Under the pieces are notes generated by a model that did no database searches, had not been told where the DNA came from, and was given only the letters and a program-made list of their open reading frames with translations. Below, piece after piece: positions 8,167 through 16,094 of a DNA stretch of 40,619 nucleotides; the stretch's first letter is position 1; each line of letters starts with the position of its first letter. The stretch covers positions 1-40,619 of the forward strand of contig NZ_ONZF01000019.1 in NCBI RefSeq assembly GCF_900302445.1, read 5' to 3'. The position numbers and the translations under genes are program-made. This DNA comes from Palleronia abyssalis (GTDB lineage Bacteria; Pseudomonadota; Alphaproteobacteria; Rhodobacterales; Rhodobacteraceae).

Positions 8167-9753
8167 TCAGTCCTCGGCCTTCCAGTTCCAAGGGAGAAGC
8201 TCGTCGAGGCGGTTGATCTTGTGATCATGGATGCGGTCGAGGACATCAGCGAGCCAGGCTTGCGGGTCCAAGCCGCTCATCTTCGCCGTCTCGATCAGGG
8301 TCATGGCCCGGGCGAGGGTTTCCCCGCCGCTGTCGGACCCGGCGAAGAGCCAGTTGCGGCGGCCAACGCCGATCGGGCGCATGGCACGCTCGGCCGGGTT
8401 GTTATCGATCCCAATGCGCCCGTCCTCGAGGAACAGTTCGAATGACGGCCAGCGGGAGAGCCCGTAGCGGAAGGCCTTTGCGAGATCGCCCTTGCCCGGG
8501 ATGCGCGCCAGCTGTGCCTCGGCCCATGCCTTGAAGGCGTCGACCTGGGGGCGGGAGTGCTGCTCCCGTGCGGCCTTGCGCAGCTCGGCGGGTTGGCCGG
8601 CGATCTTACGCTCGACGTCGTAGATCTTCCCGATCCGGTCGAGCGCCTTTCGCGCGATCTCGGACTTCGTGGCCTCCCAGACATCGTGGAAGTCACGGCG
8701 CAGATGCGCCCAACAGGCCGCCTCGCGGAACTGGCTGCTGCCGTCAGCGCGTCGCTCGTAGAGCTGGCCGAAGCCTGCGTAGGCATCCGCCTGAAGGATA
8801 CCGCTGCTACCGTGCAGATGCCGACGCGGATGCTCGCCCTTCCTGTCCGGTGAGAAGCGATAGACCACGCCCGGCGGCGCCGCGCCGGCCCATGGCCTCT
8901 GGTCCGACACGTAAGCCCAGACCCGGCCTTGCTTGATCCCCTTGCCGAGACCGCGGTCGCGGCGGGACCGATCCAGCACGCGGATCGGCGTGTCGTCTGC
9001 ATGGAGCACGGGGGCAGCCATGACCTCCGCCTCGATCCTCTCGATGATCGGAGCGAGCACCTTCATGGCCCCACCGCACCAGTTCAGGAGCGTGCTGTCA
9101 GGGATGTCGGCGCCCATGCGGGCGTAGATCTCGCTCTGGCGGTAAAGCGGAAGGTGGTCATCGAACTTGGAGACCAGAACCTGCGCCAACAGGCCCGGAC
9201 CAGCCATGCTGCCGGGGATGGGACGGCTCGGGGCAGCGGCTTGCACGATGCGTTCGCACCGGCGGCATGACTTCTTCACCCGCGCGATCTGAACGACCTT
9301 CATCTGCGCGGCAATCATGTCGAGTAGCTCGCTGACGTCTTCCCCCACCACGCGCAGGTCGCCGCCGCACTCGGGGCAGCAGGTGCCGGGATCCAGTTCG
9401 CGGCGCTCCCGTGGGGTCTCGTCCGACACCCGCGGCCTGCGACGCGACTTCGCCTCGGTAGTAGCGGGGTGGGCATCCTCTTCGTCGGCTGGCTCGTTGC
9501 GCTGCTGCTCGGCCGCGGCGATCAGCAGGTCCTCCAGCGCCAGCTCGAGCTGCGCGATCTCCCGTTCAATCTTCTCCGAGGACTTGCCGAAGGCTTGCTT
9601 CTGGAGCCTGGCGATCCGCAGACGCAGTGCTTGGACCAGCTGCTCGTGGGCCTGGAGCGTGGCCGATATCCGGGCATTCTCCGCCTGAAGGGCGGCGATC
9701 ATCGCCTTCAGAACGGTGGGGTCATCGGTGAGGCTGTCGGCACTATTGGACAT
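8167..9753 (-). CDS. tnpC: IS66 transposase TnpC
   Basis: Main transposase of the element, 528 residues from the ATG at 9753 (earlier in-frame ATGs at 9768 and 9780 are possible). An N-terminal coiled coil (~5-75) ends with the sequence [11 protein letters not shown], typical of IS66. A zinc-finger segment C-C-P-E-C-G and C-R-R-C-E-R follows. The DDE catalytic domain contains [15 protein letters not shown] and, near the end, [12 protein letters not shown]. The C-terminal tail reads L-L-P-W-N-W as usual. The frame is undamaged. Confidence 0.95.
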   Translation of the reverse strand: MSNSADSLTDDPTVLKAMIAALQAENARISATLQAHEQLVQALRLRIARLQKQAFGKSSEKIEREIAQLELALEDLLIAAAEQQRNEPADEEDAHPATTEAKSRRRPRVSDETPRERRELDPGTCCPECGGDLRVVGEDVSELLDMIAAQMKVVQIARVKKSCRRCERIVQAAAPSRPIPGSMAGPGLLAQVLVSKFDDHLPLYRQSEIYARMGADIPDSTLLNWCGGAMKVLAPIIERIEAEVMAAPVLHADDTPIRVLDRSRRDRGLGKGIKQGRVWAYVSDQRPWAGAAPPGVVYRFSPDRKGEHPRRHLHGSSGILQADAYAGFGQLYERRADGSSQFREAACWAHLRRDFHDVWEATKSEIARKALDRIGKIYDVERKIAGQPAELRKAAREQHSRPQVDAFKAWAEAQLARIPGKGDLAKAFRYGLSRWPSFELFLEDGRIGIDNNPAERAMRPIGVGRRNWLFAGSDSGGETLARAMTLIETAKMSGLDPQAWLADVLDRIHDHKINRLDELLPWNWKAED

Positions 9754-9814
9754 GACGACAGATACCATAACGCGCCGCATATAGCCAACAAAACAAGGGG
9801 TTCGGGGTGATAAA

Positions 9815-10162
9815 TCATCCCACCCGCGCTGGCGGCGCACCCCAGTCCGGGCGTCTCCAGTCGATCCCCTCCCACAGCATCGCCATTTGCGCAGACGTCA
9901 GTCGGGCCACGCCGGCCTCGGCGGTCGGCCACGGGAAGCGGCCACGTTCGAGCACCTTGTAGTAGAGGCAGAACCCCTGGCCATCCCAGTAGAGGAGCTT
10001 CAGCCGATCGCCCCGGCGCCCCCGGAACGCGAAGACCGCGCCGCTCGCGGGCTTCTGGCGCAGGACATCCTGCGCCATGGCCGAAAGCCCCGCGATGCCC
10101 TTCCTCATGTCGGTGACTCCGCAGGCAAGGTAGACCCGGACCCCCGTGCCCGGCCCGATCAT
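9815..10162 (-). CDS. tnpB: IS66 accessory protein TnpB (Orf2)
   Basis: 115 residues, normal for the family. Recognisable segments are [13 protein letters not shown] near the start, [10 protein letters not shown] in the middle and L-Y-W-D-G-Q-G. It is required for IS66 transposition together with TnpA and TnpC. The start overlaps the tnpA stop by four bases (ATGA, 10159-10162), so expression is coupled; tnpC begins 61 bases downstream. Confidence 0.95.
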   Translation of the reverse strand: MIGPGTGVRVYLACGVTDMRKGIAGLSAMAQDVLRQKPASGAVFAFRGRRGDRLKLLYWDGQGFCLYYKVLERGRFPWPTAEAGVARLTSAQMAMLWEGIDWRRPDWGAPPARVG

Positions 10163-10533
10163 GCCGCCTCGACGAGGCGGATCAGCCGGACGAGAGCGTC
10201 ATCCTCGACCTGCCCGCTCCAACGCAAGGTCCGGCCATTCCCCAGGACGATCTCGACCCGGAGGTCCTCCCCGTGCCCCGCACGGGAAGTCCGGCTCGGC
10301 TCCTCCACGACATGCTCGACCGGCAGGAACACGGCTCCTTCGGACCGCGGCCACATCCCCTTCCGCCGAAGTTCGCGACGCCACTGGTAGATGTGCTGAC
10401 GTGTCAGGTCGTGGCGCCGCGCGACGTCCGCCACGGTCGCCCCCGCGACACCGACCTCCATGAGAACGCCGAGCTTTTGCTCGTCGGACCAACGCCTGCG
10501 CCGCTCGACACCGATGATCACCTCATGCCGCAT
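10159..10533 (-). CDS. tnpA: IS66 accessory protein TnpA (Orf1)
   Basis: 124 residues, the first gene of the element. The N-terminal half is a helix-turn-helix of the transposase-8 type (R-R-W-S-D-E-Q-K followed by V-A-D-V-A-R-R-H-D-L-T-R-Q-H-I-Y-Q-W), which should bind the element ends. The C-terminal part is variable. It starts 88 bases inside the right terminal repeat. Confidence 0.94.
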   Translation of the reverse strand: MRHEVIIGVERRRRWSDEQKLGVLMEVGVAGATVADVARRHDLTRQHIYQWRRELRRKGMWPRSEGAVFLPVEHVVEEPSRTSRAGHGEDLRVEIVLGNGRTLRWSGQVEDDALVRLIRLVEAA

Positions 10534-10621
10534 ATCTCTCTCCGCCCGATACGACGTCGTTAACGACGGAGTATAAGATCTGCGCCCGAAGGCAGGCAGG
10601 CGGCTTCAATCGGGTGCTTAC

Positions 10622-10629
10622 CCTGAATC
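10622..10629. repeat. Right copy of the IS66 target-site duplication
   Basis: CCTGAATC, identical to 8134-8141. Confidence 0.95.
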
Positions 10630-10650
10630 TGCCGGATAAAGTTTTTCTCC

Positions 10651-11055
10651 GTTACACCTTTGTTTTCACGTCATAAAACAGGGATTTGTGGTGCTTCTGT
10701 AGAGATAAAACGGGTGATTTCGCGGGAAACAGACCAAAATCCCGGGCTCGTCAAACAAAAAAATCCTTTCAAATCAGTCTTGTAACGCCCGTAACACCGA
10801 TGTATCGCACCTGTAACATAGATAAAATCGTTTCTTATCAGGTGCTTAGTATATATCTATATATGTGTTACGGTAGAGATAGATAAATATATATACACGT
10901 ACACACACGCGCACGCACACATACGCGCGCACGCACACGCACACACAAAACACTCTGTAGAAGCGTAACACCGTAACGCATCCCGAGTTTACCGCGTAAT
11001 GTTATGATTTTGCTCGTAGAATATCTGTAACGCAGGGTGTTACCGACCGTTACGC
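10651..11055. repeat. Cluster of GTAAC-core repeats, iteron-like, in AT-rich DNA
   Basis: The core GTAAC(A/G) occurs about ten times on either strand: near 10651, 10782, 10791, 10813, 10867, 10964, 10973, 11027, 11038 and 11049. Pairs are spaced 9 bases apart (10782/10791 and 10964/10973) and a triplet is spaced 11 bases apart. The first pair reads TGTAACGCCCGTAACACC. The DNA between them is much richer in A+T than the rest of the window. This looks like iterons with a DNA-unwinding region, as in plasmid or phage-satellite origins, or a dense operator array. No replication initiator gene is in the window, so the role is inferred. Confidence 0.55.
10887..10947. repeat. 61-base strictly alternating purine-pyrimidine tract
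   Basis: From the ATATATAT run through the CACG/CGCG/CACA runs to the last CACACACA, every base alternates purine and pyrimidine. Such tracts can adopt left-handed Z-DNA under negative supercoiling. It sits in the middle of the GTAAC repeat cluster. Confidence 0.85.
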
Positions 11056-11399
11056 TCCGCTGGTCAGATAAACCGCTGCGTCTGCCTGTCGGGGTCGAGC
11101 AGCGCCGCCCTGCTGCCTGTTCCGGCGCCACCCGATCCCGAAGCTCCGCGCCCCCCGGCACCCTACTCGTGGCAAAACCCGGGTTGGAACGAAGGTAGAA
11201 CGCATACGATCTCAGCCGTTGCCCCTGCAAGTCCCGGCGGAAGGCAGGGAGCCTATGGGCAGCGCTGCATCTTCTAGGGTTCGACCTAACCACCCCGGCT
11301 GGCGCCGAGTCCCGAACCGGATCGGTGCCATCATGCATGGCAGATACGGGCGGTCGCGCTGCCCCCCCTTCGAAGGTGGCTCGGTCGTGCCGACCCGGA
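11056..11399. other. Non-coding stretch between repeats and mobilization genes
   Basis: No gene is supported. Open frames on both strands have arginine- and proline-rich translations without motifs and are likely composition artefacts. Confidence 0.5.
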
Positions 11400-11516
11400 A
11401 GGAACGGGCGTTGCTCCGATCGAGCCTTATCCGGACTCATCGGTGCTTTGTGTTTTCATAACGATCGTCGATCTTCGTGGTGATCAAGGCCCCCGCGGTG
11501 GGCCCACCTGCGAGAG
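11400..11516. promoter_or_regulatory. Candidate origin of transfer upstream of mobC
   Basis: In mobilization modules of this kind oriT usually lies just upstream of mobC. Here GCTC-CGATC-GAGC forms a small inverted repeat (11413-11425) and TTATCCGGAC (11428-11436) is loosely similar to the TATCCTG nick core of MOB-P systems. The location is supported by context only; the nick site is a guess. Confidence 0.25.
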
Positions 11517-11846
11517 ATGACGATGCCGAGCACCAAGCCAGTCATGAAGATCCGTCTCGATCCCGAGGAGAAGGCCGCGATCGAAGCCGCGGCGCGCGAG
11601 GCCGGTCTGTCCGTTTCGCAGTTCGTCCTGCAGTGCAGTCTCCGGAAGGGCGCGCGGTTCACCCAGCGGACCGACCCGCTCGTCCTGAACCTGACCGAAC
11701 GGGCGGTCGCCGCTGTCGAACAGATCGCTGCCGATCAGTCCAAGGATACCGCGCCGATCACGGCGGCGTCAAACCTGGCGACGGCGGATCGCCTCATCGC
11801 AGATATCGGAAAGCTACGCGCGATGTTCGAGGGGTCCACACGATGA
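11517..11846 (+). CDS. mobC: MobC-like ribbon-helix-helix relaxosome protein
   Basis: 109 residues (an ATG six bases later, at 11523, has slightly better spacing to GAGAG and may be the true start). The N-terminus has the ribbon strand K-I-R-L-D-P-E-E-K-A-A-I-E followed by R-E-A-G-L-S-V-S-Q-F-V, a ribbon-helix-helix fold of the type found in MobC/MbeC and NikA-like accessory proteins that bind oriT. The C-terminal helix-rich part would allow assembly. Its stop overlaps the relaxase start (ATGA, 11843-11846), the classic mobC-mobA coupling. Confidence 0.8.
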   Translation: MTMPSTKPVMKIRLDPEEKAAIEAAAREAGLSVSQFVLQCSLRKGARFTQRTDPLVLNLTERAVAAVEQIAADQSKDTAPITAASNLATADRLIADIGKLRAMFEGSTR

Positions 11847-13627
11847 TCCTCGGATGGTCGCCCTACCAGGCGCGGAGCGCCACCCAGCCGTCGGATTACC
11901 TCATGGGCACGTCCGTCGAGAAGGTGGTGGGGTCGCGCCGGGCGGTGCTCGAACGCGACCCCATACCGGAACTCCTTCTCGGCGATCCCGAGAGGTTCCA
12001 GGCGGCTGTCCGGGCCTTGCGGTCGAAGACCGTCTACCGGGCCGCCACGCTGACCTTCGGGCCCGACGAGATCGACGTGGCCGCGTTCAACCGCGGAGAC
12101 CCGGAACTGCGCGCGATGATCGCGTCGAGCATCGAGATCTTCGACGCGCTCTTCCACGCCGGGATCCCGGACAGGAGCAGGCTTCCGTTCTTCGTCGGGA
12201 CCCATACCCATACGGGCCGCCTGGAGGTCAATTTCGCGATGCCGCGGGCCATCATCAACCGCACAGGCCAGGTGCGGAACTTCAACCCGCATCCGCCCAT
12301 GATGGGCAGCCGGAACGACCTCGACGCCGCCGGCGATATGGTGATCCGCGCCTTCGGGTTCCGGGATCCCCGCGATCCGGCCATGCAGGTGCGCCTGAAG
12401 AGCGAGAACTGGGTCGAGAAACGCTGTGCAGAAGCCCACCGGGCCAGGGAAGGCTTCGACGAGAGCGACCCGGTCCCCTTTCTCTTCAGCCAGCTCAAGA
12501 TCCTGTCGCATTTCTACGACAGCATCGACGAGGTTCTCGGGGCGGGGGCCTTCCTCCTCGATGACGTGGGCTACCGGGTTGCCCGTCGCAGTTCGAAGAC
12601 CCTGGTCCTCGAGCCCCGCGCGGGCACCGGCAAGAGACCCCTTGAACTCTCCGGGTCCCTCATCACCGGGGAAACGCCCGAGACCCTGACACGCAATGTC
12701 CCGCTCGACACCGCGCCCCAGCGTCTGTCGGCGGCATGGCGCAAACGGGCGCAGGCCAATGCGAAAGGCCTGCATATCGACCCGTGCGCGGAACCCGCAT
12801 GGGACCGGATACTCGCATCGCCGTCCGTCGTTCTTCCGGAATGCCACCCACGGTACCGGAACCCGCGGCAAATGCTCGAGCGCCCGAAGCTGCGCCGAAA
12901 GCTTGCGCAGCTGGTGTCCGGACTGGCCCGGGCCCTGCAGGGCAGCCTCGGCCTGCGGCATCTCATCGATCTGATGACGCCCTCGCGTCCCGTTCTTCAT
13001 GATATCATCGCAACACTGGAAGCCATCCATGTCCCAACCCCCCGTTCCCCCCTCCAGCCTTCCCCACCGGGCTCAGATCGAACACCTGATCTCGCTCCTG
13101 ACGCAGGTCCTGGAGAAGAAATCCGACACGGACCTCGCCGAGACGATCCAGGCGTTCGCCACCTCGAACGAGCGCATTCACCTCGAACTGCAGCGGATCG
13201 CCGGCGACCTTCGAGAAGCGGTGAAGACGATTCCAGCCCAGGAGCGGATCGATCGACGCCTGGACCGAATGACCGCCGACATGGCGTCGATGAACCGGAA
13301 CATCGAGAGGCTCCTGTCGGAGATGATGGCCCCGCTCGACGATTGACCTGGTGGCGATACGTCCGCCGGGACCTGCGCGCCGCTTTTCCGGACAGCAATA
13401 TCCGGATCCTGCCGCGACCCGGAATCGGGCCGGGCGCCCTGCAGGTTCGCCTCGATGGCGATATCTTCCTCGTGGATCGCCAGGGCATCCTGGAGGGCGC
13501 GAAGGACGCGGCATTCTCGACGGTCTACGCGACCCTGGTCGACGAGCTCCGGACACAGGAAGACCTCGGGGCCGATCCGTCCCCTGACCTATGCGGCGCC
13601 GGCGCTCATGGGATCGCCGGTCCGTGA
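11843..13627 (+). CDS. mobA: HEN-type relaxase (MobA/MbeA-like) for conjugative mobilization
   Basis: 594 residues from the ATG that overlaps the mobC stop; longer frames starting at 11477 run across mobC and are rejected. The decisive motif is H-T-H-T-G-R-L-E-V-N: H121, E128 and N130 have the H-x6-E-x-N spacing of the ColE1 MbeA HEN signature, in which E and N replace two metal-binding histidines of ordinary relaxases. Y19 is in the expected place for the nicking tyrosine. The catalytic region ends around residue 170. Residues ~395-500 are low in complexity and proline/arginine-rich, because another gene is encoded there in a second frame. The last ~95 residues again look like a folded domain (L-T-W-W-R-Y-V to the end). 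Would nick oriT and pilot the strand through a helper conjugation system. Confidence 0.8.
   Translation: MILGWSPYQARSATQPSDYLMGTSVEKVVGSRRAVLERDPIPELLLGDPERFQAAVRALRSKTVYRAATLTFGPDEIDVAAFNRGDPELRAMIASSIEIFDALFHAGIPDRSRLPFFVGTHTHTGRLEVNFAMPRAIINRTGQVRNFNPHPPMMGSRNDLDAAGDMVIRAFGFRDPRDPAMQVRLKSENWVEKRCAEAHRAREGFDESDPVPFLFSQLKILSHFYDSIDEVLGAGAFLLDDVGYRVARRSSKTLVLEPRAGTGKRPLELSGSLITGETPETLTRNVPLDTAPQRLSAAWRKRAQANAKGLHIDPCAEPAWDRILASPSVVLPECHPRYRNPRQMLERPKLRRKLAQLVSGLARALQGSLGLRHLIDLMTPSRPVLHDIIATLEAIHVPTPRSPLQPSPPGSDRTPDLAPDAGPGEEIRHGPRRDDPGVRHLERAHSPRTAADRRRPSRSGEDDSSPGADRSTPGPNDRRHGVDEPEHREAPVGDDGPARRLTWWRYVRRDLRAAFPDSNIRILPRPGIGPGALQVRLDGDIFLVDRQGILEGAKDAAFSTVYATLVDELRTQEDLGADPSPDLCGAGAHGIAGP
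13029..13346 (+). CDS. MobB-like coiled-coil protein nested inside the relaxase gene
   Basis: A 105-residue frame lying entirely inside mobA but shifted by one base. It starts with ATG preceded by TGGAAG at suitable spacing. Residues ~15-100 are helical with heptad-like hydrophobic spacing (H-L-I-S-L-L-T-Q-V-L-E-K, then R-I-D-R-R-L-D-R-M and N-I-E-R-L-L-S-E-M), while the relaxase frame over the same bases is disordered and compositionally odd, which marks this frame as the constrained one. ColE1 has the same layout, with mbeB and mbeD nested in mbeA. Likely a relaxosome accessory or entry-exclusion-type protein; sequence similarity to MbeB itself cannot be judged. Confidence 0.65.
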   Translation: MSQPPVPPSSLPHRAQIEHLISLLTQVLEKKSDTDLAETIQAFATSNERIHLELQRIAGDLREAVKTIPAQERIDRRLDRMTADMASMNRNIERLLSEMMAPLDD

Positions 13628-13655
13628 CCGGGACGGGCGCCAGGTCGACGGCGCT

Positions 13656-15941
13656 TCAGGCCGACCGGCCTGGAACGCCGTCCGAGCGGCTTCCTGGGCG
13701 TCGCACCCCGCCAGTCGGGCCATTGCCGTCGGCCTGCCGCTCCGGTTTCGTCTGGGAAATCTCGGCTTCCAGGTCGACCTCCCGTTCGCGGACCAGCTGA
13801 TCGGCCAGGGCGGCGAGCTCCGGCCTGCGGTCCCGCAGGAGGCCGGTCGCCCGGGCCGCCGCGGCCTGGATCAGGGCCTCGATCGCGCGGCGGTCACGGG
13901 CGGGGAGCCGAAGGATATCCGCGACCCCGCTGTCCGGAATGCGGGCGAGAGTGCCCGCGAAGCCCCATTGGTGATGCATTTGCACGGCCAGGGTGGTGGC
14001 GTTGGCAAGATCGCTGCCGGGCCCCCGGCCGCCGCCGGAGGTCACGTCGCCGAAGATCAGGTCTTCGGCCGCCCGTCCGGCCAGCATGACGGTGAGTTGA
14101 TCGCGGGCGGTGTTCGGGGTCATGTAGGGCAGGCCCCGGGTCGGGGTCTGCCCTCCCGACATCCCGATCGTCACGCAGCCCACCGTCATGCCGAGCGCCC
14201 GTGCCGCGATCGCATGGCCGGCCTCGTGGACGGCGATGCGCCGGAGCCGCGCGGCGTCCTCAGGCTCGGCCACCGCGTCGGCGGCGGTACGAAGGTGATG
14301 TCCGGACATCTCCGTCCTTGACATTCGCGCCAGAGATCGGGCGCGCTTGACGACGGTCTCGACATCCGCGCCGGTCAGGCCAAGAAGCTGGCCGGCGACG
14401 TCTGCGATGACCTGTTCCGGAATGGAAGCGTCCCGCAGGTAGAAGCGGAGGATGGCGGCAAGACCCGCGCGATCCGGCGGCGGGACGTGAATCTTCGTGT
14501 CCAGACGGCCCGATCTCAGGATGGCCGGATCGACGGCGGCCGGATGGTTGGTCGCACCGAGGAAGACCACGCCCTCCATCCCGGGCAGCCGGTTCATCTC
14601 GGCCAAGAGGCCGTTCACGACCTTGGTGTCGTACCGAGTGTTGTGATGATCGCTCACCTGCCGTGCCGGGAAGCTGTCGAGCTCGTCCACGAAGAGGACG
14701 CAGGGCGCCGCATCCCGCGCCGCGTCGAAGCTGGCCCTCATCGCCTTCAGCGTCGTGCCGAGATGCGCGGCATCCTCGGCCTGCCATTCGGCATAGGAGG
14801 TCTCGATCACCGGACAGCCGAGCTCCCCGGCCACGGCCCGGGCAAGGCGCGTCTTGCCGGTCCCCGGGGGGCCGAAGAGCAGGACGCTCGCCGGCACGTC
14901 CTGCCACGCGACCGCGCCCTGCTGCCAGCCGCGCAGATCGGCCACGACGGCATCGAGCGGCCCCCGCGTCTCGGCCGGCAGCCCTACCACGTCATCGAGG
15001 GTGATGCGCGGCGCCGAACCTGCCGGGGCGGGAAGGCGCGTGGCGAACCGGGCGAGGCTCTCGGCCACCGCCAGCGTTGTCGGCGCCCGGAAGGCGGCGA
15101 GGAGCGCGAGATCGGGCAGCCGGGCGAGATCGGCGTCAAGCGGGAGGCGATCCCGGATCGCATCCTCGGCGACCAGCCCGGTCCGGGAATGGCTTGCCCG
15201 GAGCATCGCGAGCACGATCGCGGCGTCGATCGGGGGCAGGGCGATCCGCGCGGCGATGAAGAGGTCGGCCTCGGCAGGAAGGTGATCCGCCGATCCGACC
15301 AGGATGCAGGTTTCCCCGCGCCCGAGGGCGGCGAAGGTGCCTTCGGGAAAGAGCTTCTGCTTGCTGCCATGGCTGCCCGGCGGGGTGGTGAAATCAACCG
15401 TTGGCTCGAAACCAACGAACCTCGGGTCGGCCTCCCCCAGGGCCGGCAACACATCGTCCTGGACGAGCTTGCTCAGCGTCGGGAACAGGCTCCCGTCGAA
15501 CCCCTCGACGAGAACGGCCCCGCCCGGCGCGGCCAGCGCGTCGCGGATGGCGGGGGCGGCGAGACCGGCCGCGGCGCGGGCCAGGAGCGGAACGCGCCGG
15601 TCGAGCGCCTGCGCCTCCCGTTCGGCAGCCTGGTCCTCCGCGTCGGCCCAGGGGTCTTCGCCGCGGGCGAGGCAGCCCGCGATCTCGTCCGGGGTCAGCT
15701 CGGCGGCGCGGGGCGTGCGAAGCTCCGGCCGGGAGAAGGCCGCGACGAGGCCCGGGCGACGCCGGTCGACCTTCTGGCTGTCCTGCGGACCCGCGTTGTC
15801 GCGGATCGGGACCGTCTTGCCGGGCGCGACATCCGCCAGATGAAAGAACCCGGCGTCCCCGTCGGTGTCGGGGCGGTCGTCTTCGAGATGACGACGCAGG
15901 GCTGCGGTGACGATGGCCTGGATATCGATATCAATGGGCAT
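13656..15941 (-). CDS. FtsH-like AAA+ zinc metalloprotease without membrane anchor
   Basis: 761 residues from the ATG at 15941; the ATG at 15947 directly touches AGGAG and cannot be used, whereas 15941 has correct spacing. Residues ~120-320 look like a degenerate AAA domain that has lost its Walker motifs. The second AAA domain is complete: Walker A G-P-P-G-T-G-K-T (~357), Walker B L-F-V-D-E-L-D (~418) and an R-S-G-R-L-D arginine-finger region. The M41 protease domain follows with H-E-A-G-H (~572) and the third zinc ligand in G-S-D-L-A-N-A-T (~645). No transmembrane segment is visible, unlike true FtsH, so it should be cytosolic. Convergent with the relaxase, 28 bases apart. Substrates unknown; related proteins occur on alphaproteobacterial mobile DNA. 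Confidence 0.85.
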   Translation of the reverse strand: MPIDIDIQAIVTAALRRHLEDDRPDTDGDAGFFHLADVAPGKTVPIRDNAGPQDSQKVDRRRPGLVAAFSRPELRTPRAAELTPDEIAGCLARGEDPWADAEDQAAEREAQALDRRVPLLARAAAGLAAPAIRDALAAPGGAVLVEGFDGSLFPTLSKLVQDDVLPALGEADPRFVGFEPTVDFTTPPGSHGSKQKLFPEGTFAALGRGETCILVGSADHLPAEADLFIAARIALPPIDAAIVLAMLRASHSRTGLVAEDAIRDRLPLDADLARLPDLALLAAFRAPTTLAVAESLARFATRLPAPAGSAPRITLDDVVGLPAETRGPLDAVVADLRGWQQGAVAWQDVPASVLLFGPPGTGKTRLARAVAGELGCPVIETSYAEWQAEDAAHLGTTLKAMRASFDAARDAAPCVLFVDELDSFPARQVSDHHNTRYDTKVVNGLLAEMNRLPGMEGVVFLGATNHPAAVDPAILRSGRLDTKIHVPPPDRAGLAAILRFYLRDASIPEQVIADVAGQLLGLTGADVETVVKRARSLARMSRTEMSGHHLRTAADAVAEPEDAARLRRIAVHEAGHAIAARALGMTVGCVTIGMSGGQTPTRGLPYMTPNTARDQLTVMLAGRAAEDLIFGDVTSGGGRGPGSDLANATTLAVQMHHQWGFAGTLARIPDSGVADILRLPARDRRAIEALIQAAAARATGLLRDRRPELAALADQLVREREVDLEAEISQTKPERQADGNGPTGGVRRPGSRSDGVPGRSA

Positions 15942-16094
15942 GGGCATCTCCTGGGCCCGGACGGTGTCCCGCCGGGCTCTGTTCGAGAAAGGGGAAGGGG
16001 AAGACGTTCGGGTTGCGGAGGCGCAAACCGGCGGTCGCGCGACGACGGCGCTGTCGCCCGATGCCGACGTGATGACGGTATCGGGCGGTGGAGA

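Larger units (their letters stand above)
8142..10621 (-). mobile_element. Complete IS66-family insertion sequence with intact ends
   Basis: A 2480-base element. The left end begins GTAACCACCCGATTGAGACC and the right end, read inward on the minus strand, begins GTAAGCACCCGATTGAAGCC; these are imperfect inverted repeats starting with the GTAA typical of IS66. A perfect 8-base duplication flanks it. It carries tnpA, tnpB and tnpC in the usual order, all on the minus strand and all open. The exact duplication and intact frames suggest a recent insertion that may still be mobile. It lies 30 bases from the first GTAAC repeat of the putative replication or control region. Confidence 0.96.

Noticed and set aside
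10887-10947. CRISPR-like repeat array
   Set aside because: This is a simple dinucleotide-type tract. There are no spaced identical repeats of 25-40 bases and no cas genes anywhere in the window.
10868-11440. 190-residue minus-strand frame including V-R-V-R-A-R-V-C repeats
   Set aside because: The repeats come from translation of the alternating CA/CG tract; the frame has no ribosome binding site and spans the GTAAC array.
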